Assembly (NCBI GenBank): GCA_964609675.1
Contig: CAZSRX010000009.1
Span: 1-64,000 of the forward strand
From: CAZSRX01 sp964609675 [NCBI: uncultured Bacteroidota bacterium]
Lineage (GTDB): Bacteria > CLD3 > SB21
Reading direction: 5' to 3'
DNA length: 64,000 nt
Under the pieces are notes generated by a model. That model saw only the letters and a program-made list of their open reading frames with translations, had not been told where the DNA came from and did not search any database. Positions 18,471 to 26,331 of the stretch are shown here, in pieces (position 1 is the stretch's first letter; each line of letters opens with the position of its first letter). A program made the translations under genes and the position numbers.

Positions 18471-19103
18471 TTAACTCGTAGTCTGGTATCTGAAATTCGG
18501 ATAAATTACTCCGACGATCCGGTATAATTTTGTGATATTATCGGTGTAAATATCTTTAAAAATTTTATTTTCGCTTACCAGCCGGAAGCCGTTGCTTTCG
18601 CGGTACACATATTTTACGGCCCGGGTCAGCTGATCGGCTTCTTCCCATTCGATCACATAGGTCAGACCATCCTTGCGTGGAGACTGATCCTGGCACTCGC
18701 GAATGATCAAGATATCGCCGTCATAAAATAGCTTTTCCATGCTGGCTCCGGTGACTTGGACGGCGATGCAGTTCTTGAACTGCTTAAAAGGCATGACCAG
18801 CGGATCCAGCACTTCCGGCTGATCGTAAATGGATGTATGCCCGGCCGGGACCATGCCGACAATCTTAATATCATATTTGTTGATTTCTTTACTTTTAGAA
18901 GCATCATCAAGAAAGTATGATATATCTACATTAAACTTTTCGCAGATTTTATATAAAATATCGAGTCCTGGGAGGCGTTCTCCGCTTTCATAATAGACAA
19001 TAGCACGGTCTGATATGCCTATTTTGGCGGCGAATTTCTTAACAGACATATCTCCGCGAAGTTTTTTTAATTTTTTTTCAATGTCTAAGAATATAAATAT
19101 CAC
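18471..19103 (-). CDS. Phage repressor, XRE HTH with S24 peptidase domain
   Basis: 210 residues. The N-terminal HTH_3 domain (MSVKKFAAKIGISDRAIVYYESGERLPGLDILYKICEKF) is followed by an S24/LexA-like domain with serine S121 (VTGASMEKLFYDGDILII) and lysine K164 (TRAVKYVYRE), so it should be removed by RecA-stimulated self-cleavage after DNA damage. It is leftmost and leftward, like the c repressor of Mu, though Mu's own repressor lacks an S24 domain. The start is a GTG at 19103; no strong ribosome site is visible, so the exact start is uncertain. Operator-like repeats lie just upstream. Confidence 0.9.
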   Translation of the reverse strand: MIFIFLDIEKKLKKLRGDMSVKKFAAKIGISDRAIVYYESGERLPGLDILYKICEKFNVDISYFLDDASKSKEINKYDIKIVGMVPAGHTSIYDQPEVLDPLVMPFKQFKNCIAVQVTGASMEKLFYDGDILIIRECQDQSPRKDGLTYVIEWEEADQLTRAVKYVYRESNGFRLVSENKIFKDIYTDNITKLYRIVGVIYPNFRYQTTS

Positions 19104-19111
19104 CGCCTTAC

Positions 19112-19172
19112 GAACAATCGTGCGTAATTGTTAAAAATATTTCTTGCGTTTACGCACGTTTGTGCTTATATT
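19112..19172 (+). promoter_or_regulatory. Operators and early promoter of the prophage
   Basis: A near-ideal promoter, TTGCGT (19144-19149), 17 bases, TATATT (19167-19172), faces the early genes. Within its spacer lies TTACGCACGTTTGTGC (19150-19165); an inverted related copy, TTACGCACGATTGTTC, lies at 19112-19127 toward the repressor gene. TGCGTTTACGCA at 19145-19156 is also a palindrome. These are good candidates for repressor and Ner-like operators. Confidence 0.7.
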
Positions 19173-19241
19173 ACTCATAGTCAAATAAACATAGACAATA
19201 TAAGGCGACAAAACGAGAAAAGCAAATCTGAAAGGTTTTAA

Positions 19242-19469
19242 ATGTCAAAAGAGATTGTAACGATTGAAGAACTCAGAGCCTTACGTGGTCAATATCAGGT
19301 TAAAAATAAAGAAATTTCTGAATTTTTAGGATATGAAAATGGCTGGGGTGAACGATTCATATCCAAGATCCTGAATGAAAATGAATACGCATCGCAGGAA
19401 ATGCTCGGATCGATCAAAAAAGCTATTCTGACGATCAGCCAATCAAGAAATGAACCGATAGTCGCTTAG
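19242..19469 (+). CDS. Small HTH protein, Ner/Cro-like
   Basis: 75 residues, first rightward gene after the operators and directly before the transposase: the position of ner in Mu. An HTH-like segment is visible (KNKEISEFLGYENGWGERFISKILN). It probably turns down the early and repressor promoters during lytic growth. Assignment rests mainly on position and fold pattern. Confidence 0.6.
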   Translation: MSKEIVTIEELRALRGQYQVKNKEISEFLGYENGWGERFISKILNENEYASQEMLGSIKKAILTISQSRNEPIVA

Positions 19470-19478
19470 GAGGCGTTT

Positions 19479-21629
19479 ATGCAATACATAACAATAGATT
19501 TAGCGGCTGAGTTGCTTGGCATCGATAAGGAAGGCGTGAAGAAGAATTATCAGAGGGCCAATATACGCCATCGTGAGAATAACGGGCGCATCGAGCTGCA
19601 GGTGAAAAGCCTGCTGAACTATTACAGCGAATACAAGGAGACCTTTAACCGGATGTGCATTGAGAAGGGCATATTCCGGTACCACGCCAAAGCCGGCAAA
19701 GACAAGATGTTCCGCTCGGTGATCGATCATACCAAGATGATGTCCAAGCGGGATATTATAGAAATAGCCGTGCGGGAATGTACAAAGGCGGCCACGGAAG
19801 GCGAGAAGATCGCCATCTGCGACGCGCTCAAGGCCGAATTCCCGGGATGCAGGGGGCTGGATCATAAGTCCATCTACAAACGCATGCAAAAGGCGCGGTT
19901 CATCGGATTCGACGGCGCGTCCGGACGCAAGATGCGGATGGACAAGGGGATCCTGCGGGAAAATTACAGAGACATATCAGTTCTGAAAAATATGTTCCTG
20001 AAATACTTCGTGAGCCAGGGCAAAGGCGCGGAGAATGACCAGGTGGGAGGCAACCTGAGCGAAGCGTACCGCCTGACCATCTGGAATTACTGCCGGGAAA
20101 AAGGTCATAAAGTGCAGGACTGGAAGAATCACCGCATGCTGAAAGAGGACGCCGAAAAACTGCTTGGCTACAAGCTGCCGGCCTATCATTATTTCGTCGG
20201 CATGGTCCACAAACAGGGCATCGTTAAAGCCGCGCGGATGAAGCGCTGGCAATACAACGAATACATGACCAAGGTACTGCCGATGCACAACTTTGACCGC
20301 TGGAGGCAGTGGGGATTTATGGATGTCTGGGAGTCAGACAACCATAAACTGCACGAGAATGCGAAGATCGCCCTGGTGGACGGCGACAAAGCCGTTGAAA
20401 AGACGGTACAGATGGTCGGCTGGATGGAGGGCAAGACCGGATTCATGATGCGGTTCGATCTCCATTTCAATTCGATAAATTCCAACAAATTCTGTTTATC
20501 GCTAATGAAAATCGTGGAGCAATACGGCCGCCCGAACAGTTATTTTCTCCTGGATCACGGAATGGAAAACAAGAACGAACGCGCCGAAAACAGCATTTTG
20601 CGTCTCTACGATTTATCAGAATTAAATGAGAATCCGGAGGTCATCCGCCGCGCCAAAGGGTACCACGGCTGGCAAAAAGCGATTGAAGGATTGTGGCGCC
20701 AGTTTGTGTCTTATCTGAAGGATTCACCCGGGTATTCCGGAGGCGACCGCATCAGTTCGCCGAAAACACAGCTCGGCACGAAGCCGGTGGCGGCCGTGCA
20801 TACGATGCAGGAACTGCACCAGTTAACCGCGCAAATCTGGGAGGCTTACAATCACGAAGTGATCGAAATCGACGTCCGGTATTTATCTCCTGTCAGCATC
20901 GAAGATATGAGAAATGAAGGCCAGGGCGTGCGGCAGGTGAGCGAGTACGTATACAAAATCCGCCGGATCGACATATTTAACTGCTTCATGAAGAAGCATT
21001 ACAAGCGGGTGTACAGCGAGGATTACCTGACCATGCTGTTCGGCGTGCCGGACCATGTGAAGGTGAGCCATGCCGGCGTGCATAAAACATTTTTTGGCGA
21101 GAAATTCCTGTACTTGCCATCGGCGACCAACGCCATGGCCTTGCTGGATTATTACGGCCGCGACGTGGAAGTGCGGTTTGACCCGACTAACGAATATACG
21201 CTCTCCAAGATGTTCGTCTTCGATCCGGACAACGGCAAGTTCATCACCACCGTGTACAGCGACCTGCTGCGCGGGTACAATAAAGACCAGGCCGAGCAGT
21301 ACGCCAAGATGAAAGCGAAGATCAACCGGATCCTGCGCGAGTTCAACGAGGAGTTCGCCACGGTGAACGTGCTGAAAGACCGGCTGGACATGGCCCTGCA
21401 GGACAAGACGGAAATCACCGACCAGGTGAAGGGCAAGATCATCCATTTCAACCCGGATATGCACCGGTTCAGCGAAGAGCGCGACCGCGAGGAAGAGGCC
21501 GTGATGGAAATGGAAGTGCTGCGCCACGAAGCCGACGAAATGGAATGGGTGCACAGTCACCAGGAAGGCGGATGGATAAACACCACCACCGGAGAATTCA
21601 GAACCGAAGATCCCACAATTAACCAATAG
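19479..21629 (+). CDS. MuA-like DDE transposase
   Basis: 716 residues. The N-terminus has a MerR/winged-helix-like DNA-binding segment (YITIDLAAELLGIDKEGVKKNYQ). The RNase H-fold core carries D287 (WESDNHKLH), D359 (FLLDHGMENKN) and E403 (KAIEGLWRQF), spaced as in Mu transposases. A beta-barrel follows (FDPTNEYTLSKMFVFDPDNGKFITTV), then a long charged helical tail (residues 600-700), where MuA holds its MuB/ClpX contacts. It should catalyse strand transfer at the TTTGAGAAT-flanked ends. An AGGAGG site precedes the ATG by about 7 bases. No B-type ATPase gene follows. Confidence 0.92.
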   Translation: MQYITIDLAAELLGIDKEGVKKNYQRANIRHRENNGRIELQVKSLLNYYSEYKETFNRMCIEKGIFRYHAKAGKDKMFRSVIDHTKMMSKRDIIEIAVRECTKAATEGEKIAICDALKAEFPGCRGLDHKSIYKRMQKARFIGFDGASGRKMRMDKGILRENYRDISVLKNMFLKYFVSQGKGAENDQVGGNLSEAYRLTIWNYCREKGHKVQDWKNHRMLKEDAEKLLGYKLPAYHYFVGMVHKQGIVKAARMKRWQYNEYMTKVLPMHNFDRWRQWGFMDVWESDNHKLHENAKIALVDGDKAVEKTVQMVGWMEGKTGFMMRFDLHFNSINSNKFCLSLMKIVEQYGRPNSYFLLDHGMENKNERAENSILRLYDLSELNENPEVIRRAKGYHGWQKAIEGLWRQFVSYLKDSPGYSGGDRISSPKTQLGTKPVAAVHTMQELHQLTAQIWEAYNHEVIEIDVRYLSPVSIEDMRNEGQGVRQVSEYVYKIRRIDIFNCFMKKHYKRVYSEDYLTMLFGVPDHVKVSHAGVHKTFFGEKFLYLPSATNAMALLDYYGRDVEVRFDPTNEYTLSKMFVFDPDNGKFITTVYSDLLRGYNKDQAEQYAKMKAKINRILREFNEEFATVNVLKDRLDMALQDKTEITDQVKGKIIHFNPDMHRFSEERDREEEAVMEMEVLRHEADEMEWVHSHQEGGWINTTTGEFRTEDPTINQ

Positions 21630-21658
21630 TTTTTTAAACCCAAAATAAGGAGATCACC

Positions 21659-21907
21659 ATGGGTGAAGCAGCATTGAAAGTGAACACGTCGGCCAGACAA
21701 GCCCGGCAGAAATTAACGAAAGAGGCGTTTGCCGAACTTGCCGACGACATGGAAGACATGAAGCGGGAGTACAACAAGAAACTCCTCAAACTCGACGACA
21801 TGCATCGCGAACGCAAGGAGCGTAACCGCGCCATCCGGGCCATCAAGGAACAGGTAACGGACCTGCGCGCCCAGATAAGCTACATCAACCGGAAACTGCA
21901 GCAATAG
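21659..21907 (+). CDS. Small coiled-coil early protein
   Basis: 82 residues, unrecognised. Highly charged, with a heptad-like helix over residues 25-80 (DDMEDMKREYNKKLLKLDDMHRERK...). AAGGAG site before the ATG. It occupies the locus where MuB would be but is far too small and has no Walker motif. Confidence 0.75.
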   Translation: MGEAALKVNTSARQARQKLTKEAFAELADDMEDMKREYNKKLLKLDDMHRERKERNRAIRAIKEQVTDLRAQISYINRKLQQ

Positions 21908-21915
21908 GAGGCGGC

Positions 21916-22125
21916 ATGGCCATTTCCGTAAAAGTAAAAAAAGGCGACCTGCGCAAGGCGCTCAACCGCATGCAGGACGCCATCTACCGCACCAAGCTCA
22001 TGGAACGGTACCGCGAGCATGAGCATTACGAGAAACCGTGCGAGAAGCGGCGAAAGAAACATTCCCGCGCCGTGTTCAGGGAGCGGTGCCGGACCCGGGA
22101 ATTAATGGAATATCTAAACAGGTGA
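21916..22125 (+). CDS. Small basic early protein
   Basis: 69 residues, unrecognised. Very rich in Arg/Lys/Glu (KKGDLRKALNRMQDAIYRTKL), possibly nucleic-acid binding. Preceded by AGGAGG; 8 bases after the previous stop. Confidence 0.7.
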   Translation: MAISVKVKKGDLRKALNRMQDAIYRTKLMERYREHEHYEKPCEKRRKKHSRAVFRERCRTRELMEYLNR

Positions 22126-22128
22126 AGT

Positions 22129-22299
22129 ATGGGAAAGAATGGAAAAGAACCGGAAATTATCAAAGTGGACGACAATACTGTTATGATCAACAGATTGGGA
22201 ATTCATATCAGTATAAGTCATGAATTGGCGGATAAAATATCAAAAGCCGTTCACGAAGGTAAGAAAGTAAAAACAACATTTTCATTTTGGATCGAATAA
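22129..22299 (+). CDS. Small early protein
   Basis: 56 residues (MGKNGKEPEIIKVDDNTVMI... ending TTFSFWIE), unrecognised. It starts 3 bases after the preceding stop in a tightly packed operon. Confidence 0.6.
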   Translation: MGKNGKEPEIIKVDDNTVMINRLGIHISISHELADKISKAVHEGKKVKTTFSFWIE

Positions 22300-22314
22300 C
22301 CAAGAAAGACACGA

Positions 22315-22758
22315 ATGACTGACGCGAAATTAAAAATCCTGGTAAAACAGGCGGTCGACCTGGACCGTGAGATCGAGGAAAAACAGGCTAAGCTGAAAGA
22401 AATCAAATCCACGCTGGTGGCCGAGGCGAACAGCCGGCCGGAAGAGCATACCGAAACCGAAGGCGGAGGATCCTCATGGACCGCCGAGGGATCGGACGGA
22501 TGTATCTGCCGCGTATCCTTCCCGGCCGAAACGCTGAAAGACAAGATCGCCGGCGAAGGCAAGGGCATCGAGAAGATCAAGGAAGCGGCCGGCAAGTTCT
22601 TTACCAGGCTGTTCCTGCCGTCGGTGAACTACACGCTGGCGCCGAACTTCCGCGACGAGGCGAAACTGCTGCTGGGCGCCGCATCGAACAAGCTGATCAA
22701 GCTTTGCCAGAAGGAATCCAGCCCGCGGGTTTCATTTGAAACGGCGGACAAAAATTAG
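22315..22758 (+). CDS. Early phage protein, unknown
   Basis: 147 residues. The N-terminal helix (VDLDREIEEKQAKLKEIKSTL) suggests a coiled coil; the middle is Gly/Ser/Thr-rich (TETEGGGSSW); and the C-terminal half has KFFTRLFLPSVNYTLAPNFRDEAKLL. Position and length recall the Mu Gam region, but I see no specific Gam signature, so no function is assigned. Confidence 0.7.
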   Translation: MTDAKLKILVKQAVDLDREIEEKQAKLKEIKSTLVAEANSRPEEHTETEGGGSSWTAEGSDGCICRVSFPAETLKDKIAGEGKGIEKIKEAAGKFFTRLFLPSVNYTLAPNFRDEAKLLLGAASNKLIKLCQKESSPRVSFETADKN

Positions 22759-22777
22759 CCATACTCTCCCGGCCTGC

Positions 22778-22820
22778 CCCGGCGGTTCAGTTCTTTCCTC
22801 TGGTCGCCGGGCGGGCTTTT
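22778..22820 (+). terminator. Possible hairpin attenuator in the early operon
   Basis: CCCGGCG and CGCCGGG arms with a 20-base loop are followed by CGGGCTTTT. It lies in one of the few real gaps of the early operon (22759-22833). It may reduce read-through, but the T run is short. Confidence 0.3.
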
Positions 22821-22833
22821 AAAAAAGAAACGC

Positions 22834-23235
22834 ATGGAGCGAACGTTGAGCCAGAACAAACAATTTCATTTACTCGTCGACCGTAACGGTCTGACCGATG
22901 ACGAAAAGAAAGCCATAGTATCCAAACACACCTTCGGGCGTACCGAACATTCGCACGAAATGCAGATCGAGGAAATGAACTCGGCCATCGGCGAGCTGAA
23001 GCAGGAACGGTATAAGGCGATCAGGAAATACATGCCGGTAATCGGGCTGTGCTGTCACAGGATCGGCTGGGTCGTGAAAACCGCCAAAGGTAACGAGATC
23101 GATTACGCCCACCTAAACAATTACGTGAAAAGCCATTATCACCGGGATTCTTACGCGCAACTGTCAAACACCCAGCTGGACAAGCTGATCATTTCACTTA
23201 AACAAATCGCAAAATCAAAAGGGATTTTACTCTGA
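22834..23235 (+). CDS. GemA/Gp16-like early regulator (tentative)
   Basis: 133 residues. The C-terminal part (YVKSHYHRDSYAQLSNTQLDKLIISLKQIAKSKGI) has the shape of the DUF1018 (Mu Gp16/GemA) ending, where a short lysine-rich segment is followed by LT..EL..LI..L. The N-terminal part starts like small phage proteins (TLSQNKQFHLLV). Length and early position fit. Its stop overlaps the next start. Confidence 0.4.
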   Translation: MERTLSQNKQFHLLVDRNGLTDDEKKAIVSKHTFGRTEHSHEMQIEEMNSAIGELKQERYKAIRKYMPVIGLCCHRIGWVVKTAKGNEIDYAHLNNYVKSHYHRDSYAQLSNTQLDKLIISLKQIAKSKGILL

Positions 23236-23471
23236 TGTCAATTTTTATTGCCGAAACATTTACGCATGACCGCGACGGAGCGGCCCGGCTGAACAAGGAA
23301 ATGCGCGAGGAAGCAGCTGGACTGATCAACATCGCCCCGAAAGCCTCGTCAAAAATTAACGATCCGGAACCGCAGAAATATTTTCTCTGGATACAAATTG
23401 TGGATCCGGATTACAAACGCATCATCGAATCTCAATTAGGATGTACATTATCATGGCGGAAATTGAACTGA
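23235..23471 (+). CDS. Small early protein, unknown
   Basis: 78 residues (MSIFIAETFTHDRDGAARLNKEM...), not recognised. Starts on the last base of the preceding stop codon and overlaps the next gene, so it is translationally coupled. Confidence 0.6.
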   Translation: MSIFIAETFTHDRDGAARLNKEMREEAAGLINIAPKASSKINDPEPQKYFLWIQIVDPDYKRIIESQLGCTLSWRKLN

Positions 23472-23896
23472 CAACATTTAAGCAGCTGCTGGGCGAGCGC
23501 GAGAAGATCACGCAGATCCTCAAGTACGTGCACGCGCATCCGCTATTTGGCAAGAGCCAGCCCGGCTTCACGTATGAATACATAAAGAAGCTGAACATGA
23601 AAGGCTACGGGCTGGATGATATATACGACAAGCTTCTAAAAATGGACCTCTACTGGACGGACTCCTCGCGCCGCAAGACCCGCAAGGACTGGCGCAAGGT
23701 CCTGGTGGACCAGCTGATCCGGCTTGAGCAATACCGGAATTACAAGGAAAAGGCCAAAGCGCTGGACGGCAAGCGCAAGACCGCGCCGGCGCCGTATCAG
23801 GAGCCCAAGTCCTGCAAGCGCTGCGGGAAGGACAAGGAAGAATCCGAGCTGATGCTGGGCGGCGTCTGTATCGACTGTTACACCTCTAAACCATAG
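23441..23896 (+). CDS. Early protein with C-terminal zinc ribbon
   Basis: 151 residues from the ATG at 23441; a second ATG at 23453 (MAEIELTT) is equally plausible because the upstream AGGA site is better spaced from it. The helical N-terminal part is followed by a Cys-pair module (KSCKRCGKDKEESELMLGG and GVCIDCYTSK), a CxxC...CxxC zinc ribbon. Function unknown. Confidence 0.7.
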   Translation: MYIIMAEIELTTFKQLLGEREKITQILKYVHAHPLFGKSQPGFTYEYIKKLNMKGYGLDDIYDKLLKMDLYWTDSSRRKTRKDWRKVLVDQLIRLEQYRNYKEKAKALDGKRKTAPAPYQEPKSCKRCGKDKEESELMLGGVCIDCYTSKP

Positions 23897-23901
23897 GGCC
23901 T

Positions 23902-24561
23902 ATGAACTTAAAGAACATGATGTCCGATAACATAAAGGAACGCTTATCCTTCTCACAAAAAGCGAAAATAAGGTTTTTACTGGTCATGATCCTACTGGTC
24001 ACATTTGAACATTCCTACACCGTGCTGAATTATTTCAGCAAGTCCGCTTGGGGCTCGCTGTCCACCGCCGGATTCGTGATCTGGCTGGACCTGATGATGT
24101 TTTTCTCGCTCCTGCTGATCGAGAACCGCGGGAATAACCTGCGTTTCTGGTTCGGCTGGTTCATATTCATTATAATCGTGCTAATCTCCGGCCTGCTGAA
24201 TATCTATTACATGTGGCGGAACAGCCCAGACGAGTTTACGGCCATCATGTCGCAGGTGCTCAGCATCAGCGTCGGCGGAGTGGCTCCGCTAGGGATCGTG
24301 TTCCTCGGCATGGTGAACGCCACGGCGGACCATCATATTATTGCCGCTCAGGTGCACCGGATTAAGGAATCGGAACGGGACGAGCGCAAGGCCGAACCGC
24401 AGGCGCCGCGTCCGCAGGTGTCATCCAAGAAGCAGACCAAGCAGGAACGCAATCAATTAATATTCGACCTGAAAGCTCAGGGCGTAAATAACAGCGAGAT
24501 CGGACGGCGCATAGGCATATCCCGGCGGACCGTGATCACCGTGCTGAAAGGACATAACTAA
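23902..24561 (+). CDS. Four-helix membrane protein with C-terminal HTH
   Basis: 219 residues. Four hydrophobic segments at about 25-45, 50-75, 82-104 and 115-140 anchor it in the inner membrane. A charged linker leads to a cytoplasmic Hin/resolvase-type HTH (NQLIFDLKAQGVNNSEIGRRIGISRRTVITVLKG, residues about 183-216). This looks like a membrane-tethered DNA-binding protein. In a phage it could sense membrane state or superinfection, but that is inference. The last base of its stop codon is the first base of the next start. Confidence 0.75.
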   Translation: MNLKNMMSDNIKERLSFSQKAKIRFLLVMILLVTFEHSYTVLNYFSKSAWGSLSTAGFVIWLDLMMFFSLLLIENRGNNLRFWFGWFIFIIIVLISGLLNIYYMWRNSPDEFTAIMSQVLSISVGGVAPLGIVFLGMVNATADHHIIAAQVHRIKESERDERKAEPQAPRPQVSSKKQTKQERNQLIFDLKAQGVNNSEIGRRIGISRRTVITVLKGHN

Positions 24562-24842
24562 TGCGCTGCCCAAGATGCAAAAATTACCAGTACCGCACCA
24601 TCCGCTCTGAGAAATTTTCTCAAACCCGTATCCGTAAACTGCGCTGTGAAGCCTGCGGGAAATGTTGGCAAACCGAAGAGCGTTTTGACCAGCGGCACAA
24701 CACGATAGTAATCAAGGTGGACCGTTCCCATTACAAGTACAACCGGCGCACCCGGCTGATCATGCCTCACGGCCCCACGTTCGAGACCATCGAGGCCAAG
24801 ATCGGCTATAAACTTCCGGAGCAACATGAACTCTTCGGGTAA
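24561..24842 (+). CDS. Zinc-finger protein, NrdR/Ogr-like N-terminal ribbon
   Basis: 93 residues. MRCPRCKNYQYRTIRSEKFSQTRIRKLRCEACGKCWQTEE is a CxxC...CxxC ribbon of the type seen in NrdR and in Ogr/Delta phage activators, with the R-R-L-R-C spacing. No ATP-cone domain follows, so it is not NrdR. A role as a transcription factor for later genes is possible but not shown. Confidence 0.6.
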   Translation: MRCPRCKNYQYRTIRSEKFSQTRIRKLRCEACGKCWQTEERFDQRHNTIVIKVDRSHYKYNRRTRLIMPHGPTFETIEAKIGYKLPEQHELFG

Positions 24843-25074
24843 ACTATATATCAACAGCCTCACCGGGTTGTTTAAACGGGTGAACGCCGACAACATTGAA
24901 AAAATGACGTTCATCATGGGTGAGATGTTCCGCTCCTATGTGCTCGCCACGAGCCAGTTCCCGGAACTGAAGAAAAAACGGGCGTACCTGGCTTCCATTA
25001 ACCCGAATAATTTCATTTTAATGTTCGACGAGAATCTGCCGGACAAAGCGAGCCTGTATGAAAGACGCAACTAA
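24826..25074 (+). CDS. Small early protein, unknown
   Basis: 82 residues (MNSSGKLYINSLTGLFKRVN...), unrecognised. Overlaps both neighbours by about 17 bases, typical of this packed operon. Confidence 0.6.
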   Translation: MNSSGKLYINSLTGLFKRVNADNIEKMTFIMGEMFRSYVLATSQFPELKKKRAYLASINPNNFILMFDENLPDKASLYERRN

Positions 25075-25270
25075 TATGCTTACCGGACAAATGGCGATTA
25101 AGCTCCTTAAGAGCCTGAAACTGAAATGTGAATGCGGGAATTTATATGAATTCAGGGTATGCCCGGACTGCGGCGGTATCGGGTTCAACGCGAAGACGTA
25201 TGTCAACTGCGAACGGTGCGGCGGATACGGCATTCTCAAATACTGTCCTCAACAATGCAAGAAGAATTAG
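25058..25270 (+). CDS. Small DnaJ-type zinc-finger protein
   Basis: 70 residues with CECGNLYEFRVCPDCGGIGF and NCERCGGYGILKYCPQQC: two CxxCxGxG-like half motifs as in DnaJ cysteine-rich domains. Probably zinc-binding; function unknown. Confidence 0.65.
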   Translation: MKDATNMLTGQMAIKLLKSLKLKCECGNLYEFRVCPDCGGIGFNAKTYVNCERCGGYGILKYCPQQCKKN

Positions 25271-25281
25271 TAAGGAGACCT

Positions 25282-25671
25282 ATGTCAAAAGGAACGATCA
25301 ACAAAGCGATACTGATCGGCCGGATGGGCAAGGATGTGGACATGAAGTACACGTCCTCCGGTGTGCCGATCGCCAACTTCAGCGTGGCCACCAACGAGAC
25401 CTGGCGCGACGAGCAGGGCAACGAGAAATCCGTAACCGACTGGCACAACATCGTGGCGTGGCGCAAGCTGGCCGAGATATGCGCCCAGTACCTGAAGAAG
25501 GGCTCGCAGGTCTATGTGGAGGGCAAGCTCCGCACCCGCAGCTGGGAGAAGGACGGCGTGAAACATTACATGACCGAGATCATCGCCGAATCGATACAGA
25601 TGATCGGCGACAAGAAGGAAGAAGCCGCGCCGCCGCTAGAACGGACCGTGGACGTACCAAACCTGAACTAA
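25282..25671 (+). CDS. ssb: Single-stranded DNA-binding protein
   Basis: 129 residues. The OB-fold is typical (KAILIGRMGKDVDMKYTSSGVPIANFSVATNETW...; VTDWHNIVAWRKLAEICAQYLKKGSQVYVEGKL). It binds ssDNA during phage replication. The ATG at 25282 has an AAGGAG site; the frame is open further upstream but overlaps the previous gene. The C-terminus ends TVDVPNLN, lacking the acidic DDDIPF tip through which host SSB binds partner proteins. Confidence 0.93.
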   Translation: MSKGTINKAILIGRMGKDVDMKYTSSGVPIANFSVATNETWRDEQGNEKSVTDWHNIVAWRKLAEICAQYLKKGSQVYVEGKLRTRSWEKDGVKHYMTEIIAESIQMIGDKKEEAAPPLERTVDVPNLN

Positions 25672-25698
25672 GACGATTTGCCATTTTAAAGGAACCGC

Positions 25699-25893
25699 AT
25701 GATGCAAAAATACAAACAAACCTCCGGCGTGCTGAGCGGCCTGTACCAATGGACCGCCATCTGCCCGGTATGCGAAAAAACCTCCGACTGGCGGGGCATG
25801 TTCGATACTAAGCATATTTATAAATGTCCCCACTGCCGGTGGGATTTCCAGGTCAGCAAGCTGTATGACAAGGAAGGAAGCGAGGTACAATGA
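25699..25893 (+). CDS. Small zinc-ribbon protein
   Basis: 64 residues with ICPVCEKTSDWRGMF and YKCPHCRWDFQVSKL, a CxxC...CxxC ribbon. Two tandem ATGs start it; AAAGGA lies upstream. Its stop overlaps the next start (ATGA). Confidence 0.65.
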   Translation: MMQKYKQTSGVLSGLYQWTAICPVCEKTSDWRGMFDTKHIYKCPHCRWDFQVSKLYDKEGSEVQ

Positions 25894-25991
25894 AAGACCA
25901 AACCCTTATCCGCCTGGTTTACGCCGCCGTGCTGGTCATCGCTTACGGCATGGCCGTGCTGTGTTACAAACTCATTAATTATTTATTTTAG
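25890..25991 (+). CDS. 33-residue single-span membrane peptide
   Basis: MKDQTLIRLVYAAVLVIAYG... ends in KLINYLF: one hydrophobic span and little else. Coupled by an ATGA overlap to the gene before it and followed by another membrane protein after 7 bases. Function unknown. Confidence 0.5.
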   Translation: MKDQTLIRLVYAAVLVIAYGMAVLCYKLINYLF

Positions 25992-25998
25992 GAGCCGT

Positions 25999-26331
25999 AT
26001 GGAACTGATAATATTTTACGCGATGATCACGGCGGTCTGCTATTTCGATCCGCTGTGCGACGCCCGCACCAGCGGGCCGGCGTATTTCAGGTACAGCAAA
26101 AGCCTGGACCGCGTATTGTCCCTATTTCGCTGGCTGTACCGCCGGGAATGGCGCGACAGCTACCACCAGATCTGCTGGCACTGGCTGAAGTGGTTCCGCT
26201 TTTACACGCCGTTCATCGCTTACGTCATCGCCTGCCGCATTGGCTGGATCGATTGCCTGCTGGGCGCCGCTTACGCCCACCTCCTGTGGCGGTGGACCTA
26301 TGATTATTACACGAAAGCGCGGGTGAAATAA
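25999..26331 (+). CDS. Small membrane-associated protein, unknown
   Basis: 110 residues rich in Trp, Tyr and Arg with hydrophobic stretches at about 2-15 and 70-98 (FYTPFIAYVIACRIGWIDCL). AGGAG site upstream. Overlaps the next start by one base. Confidence 0.6.
   Translation: MELIIFYAMITAVCYFDPLCDARTSGPAYFRYSKSLDRVLSLFRWLYRREWRDSYHQICWHWLKWFRFYTPFIAYVIACRIGWIDCLLGAAYAHLLWRWTYDYYTKARVK

Noticed and set aside
24561-24842. NrdR regulator
   Set aside because: Only the zinc ribbon matches; the ATP-cone domain is missing.
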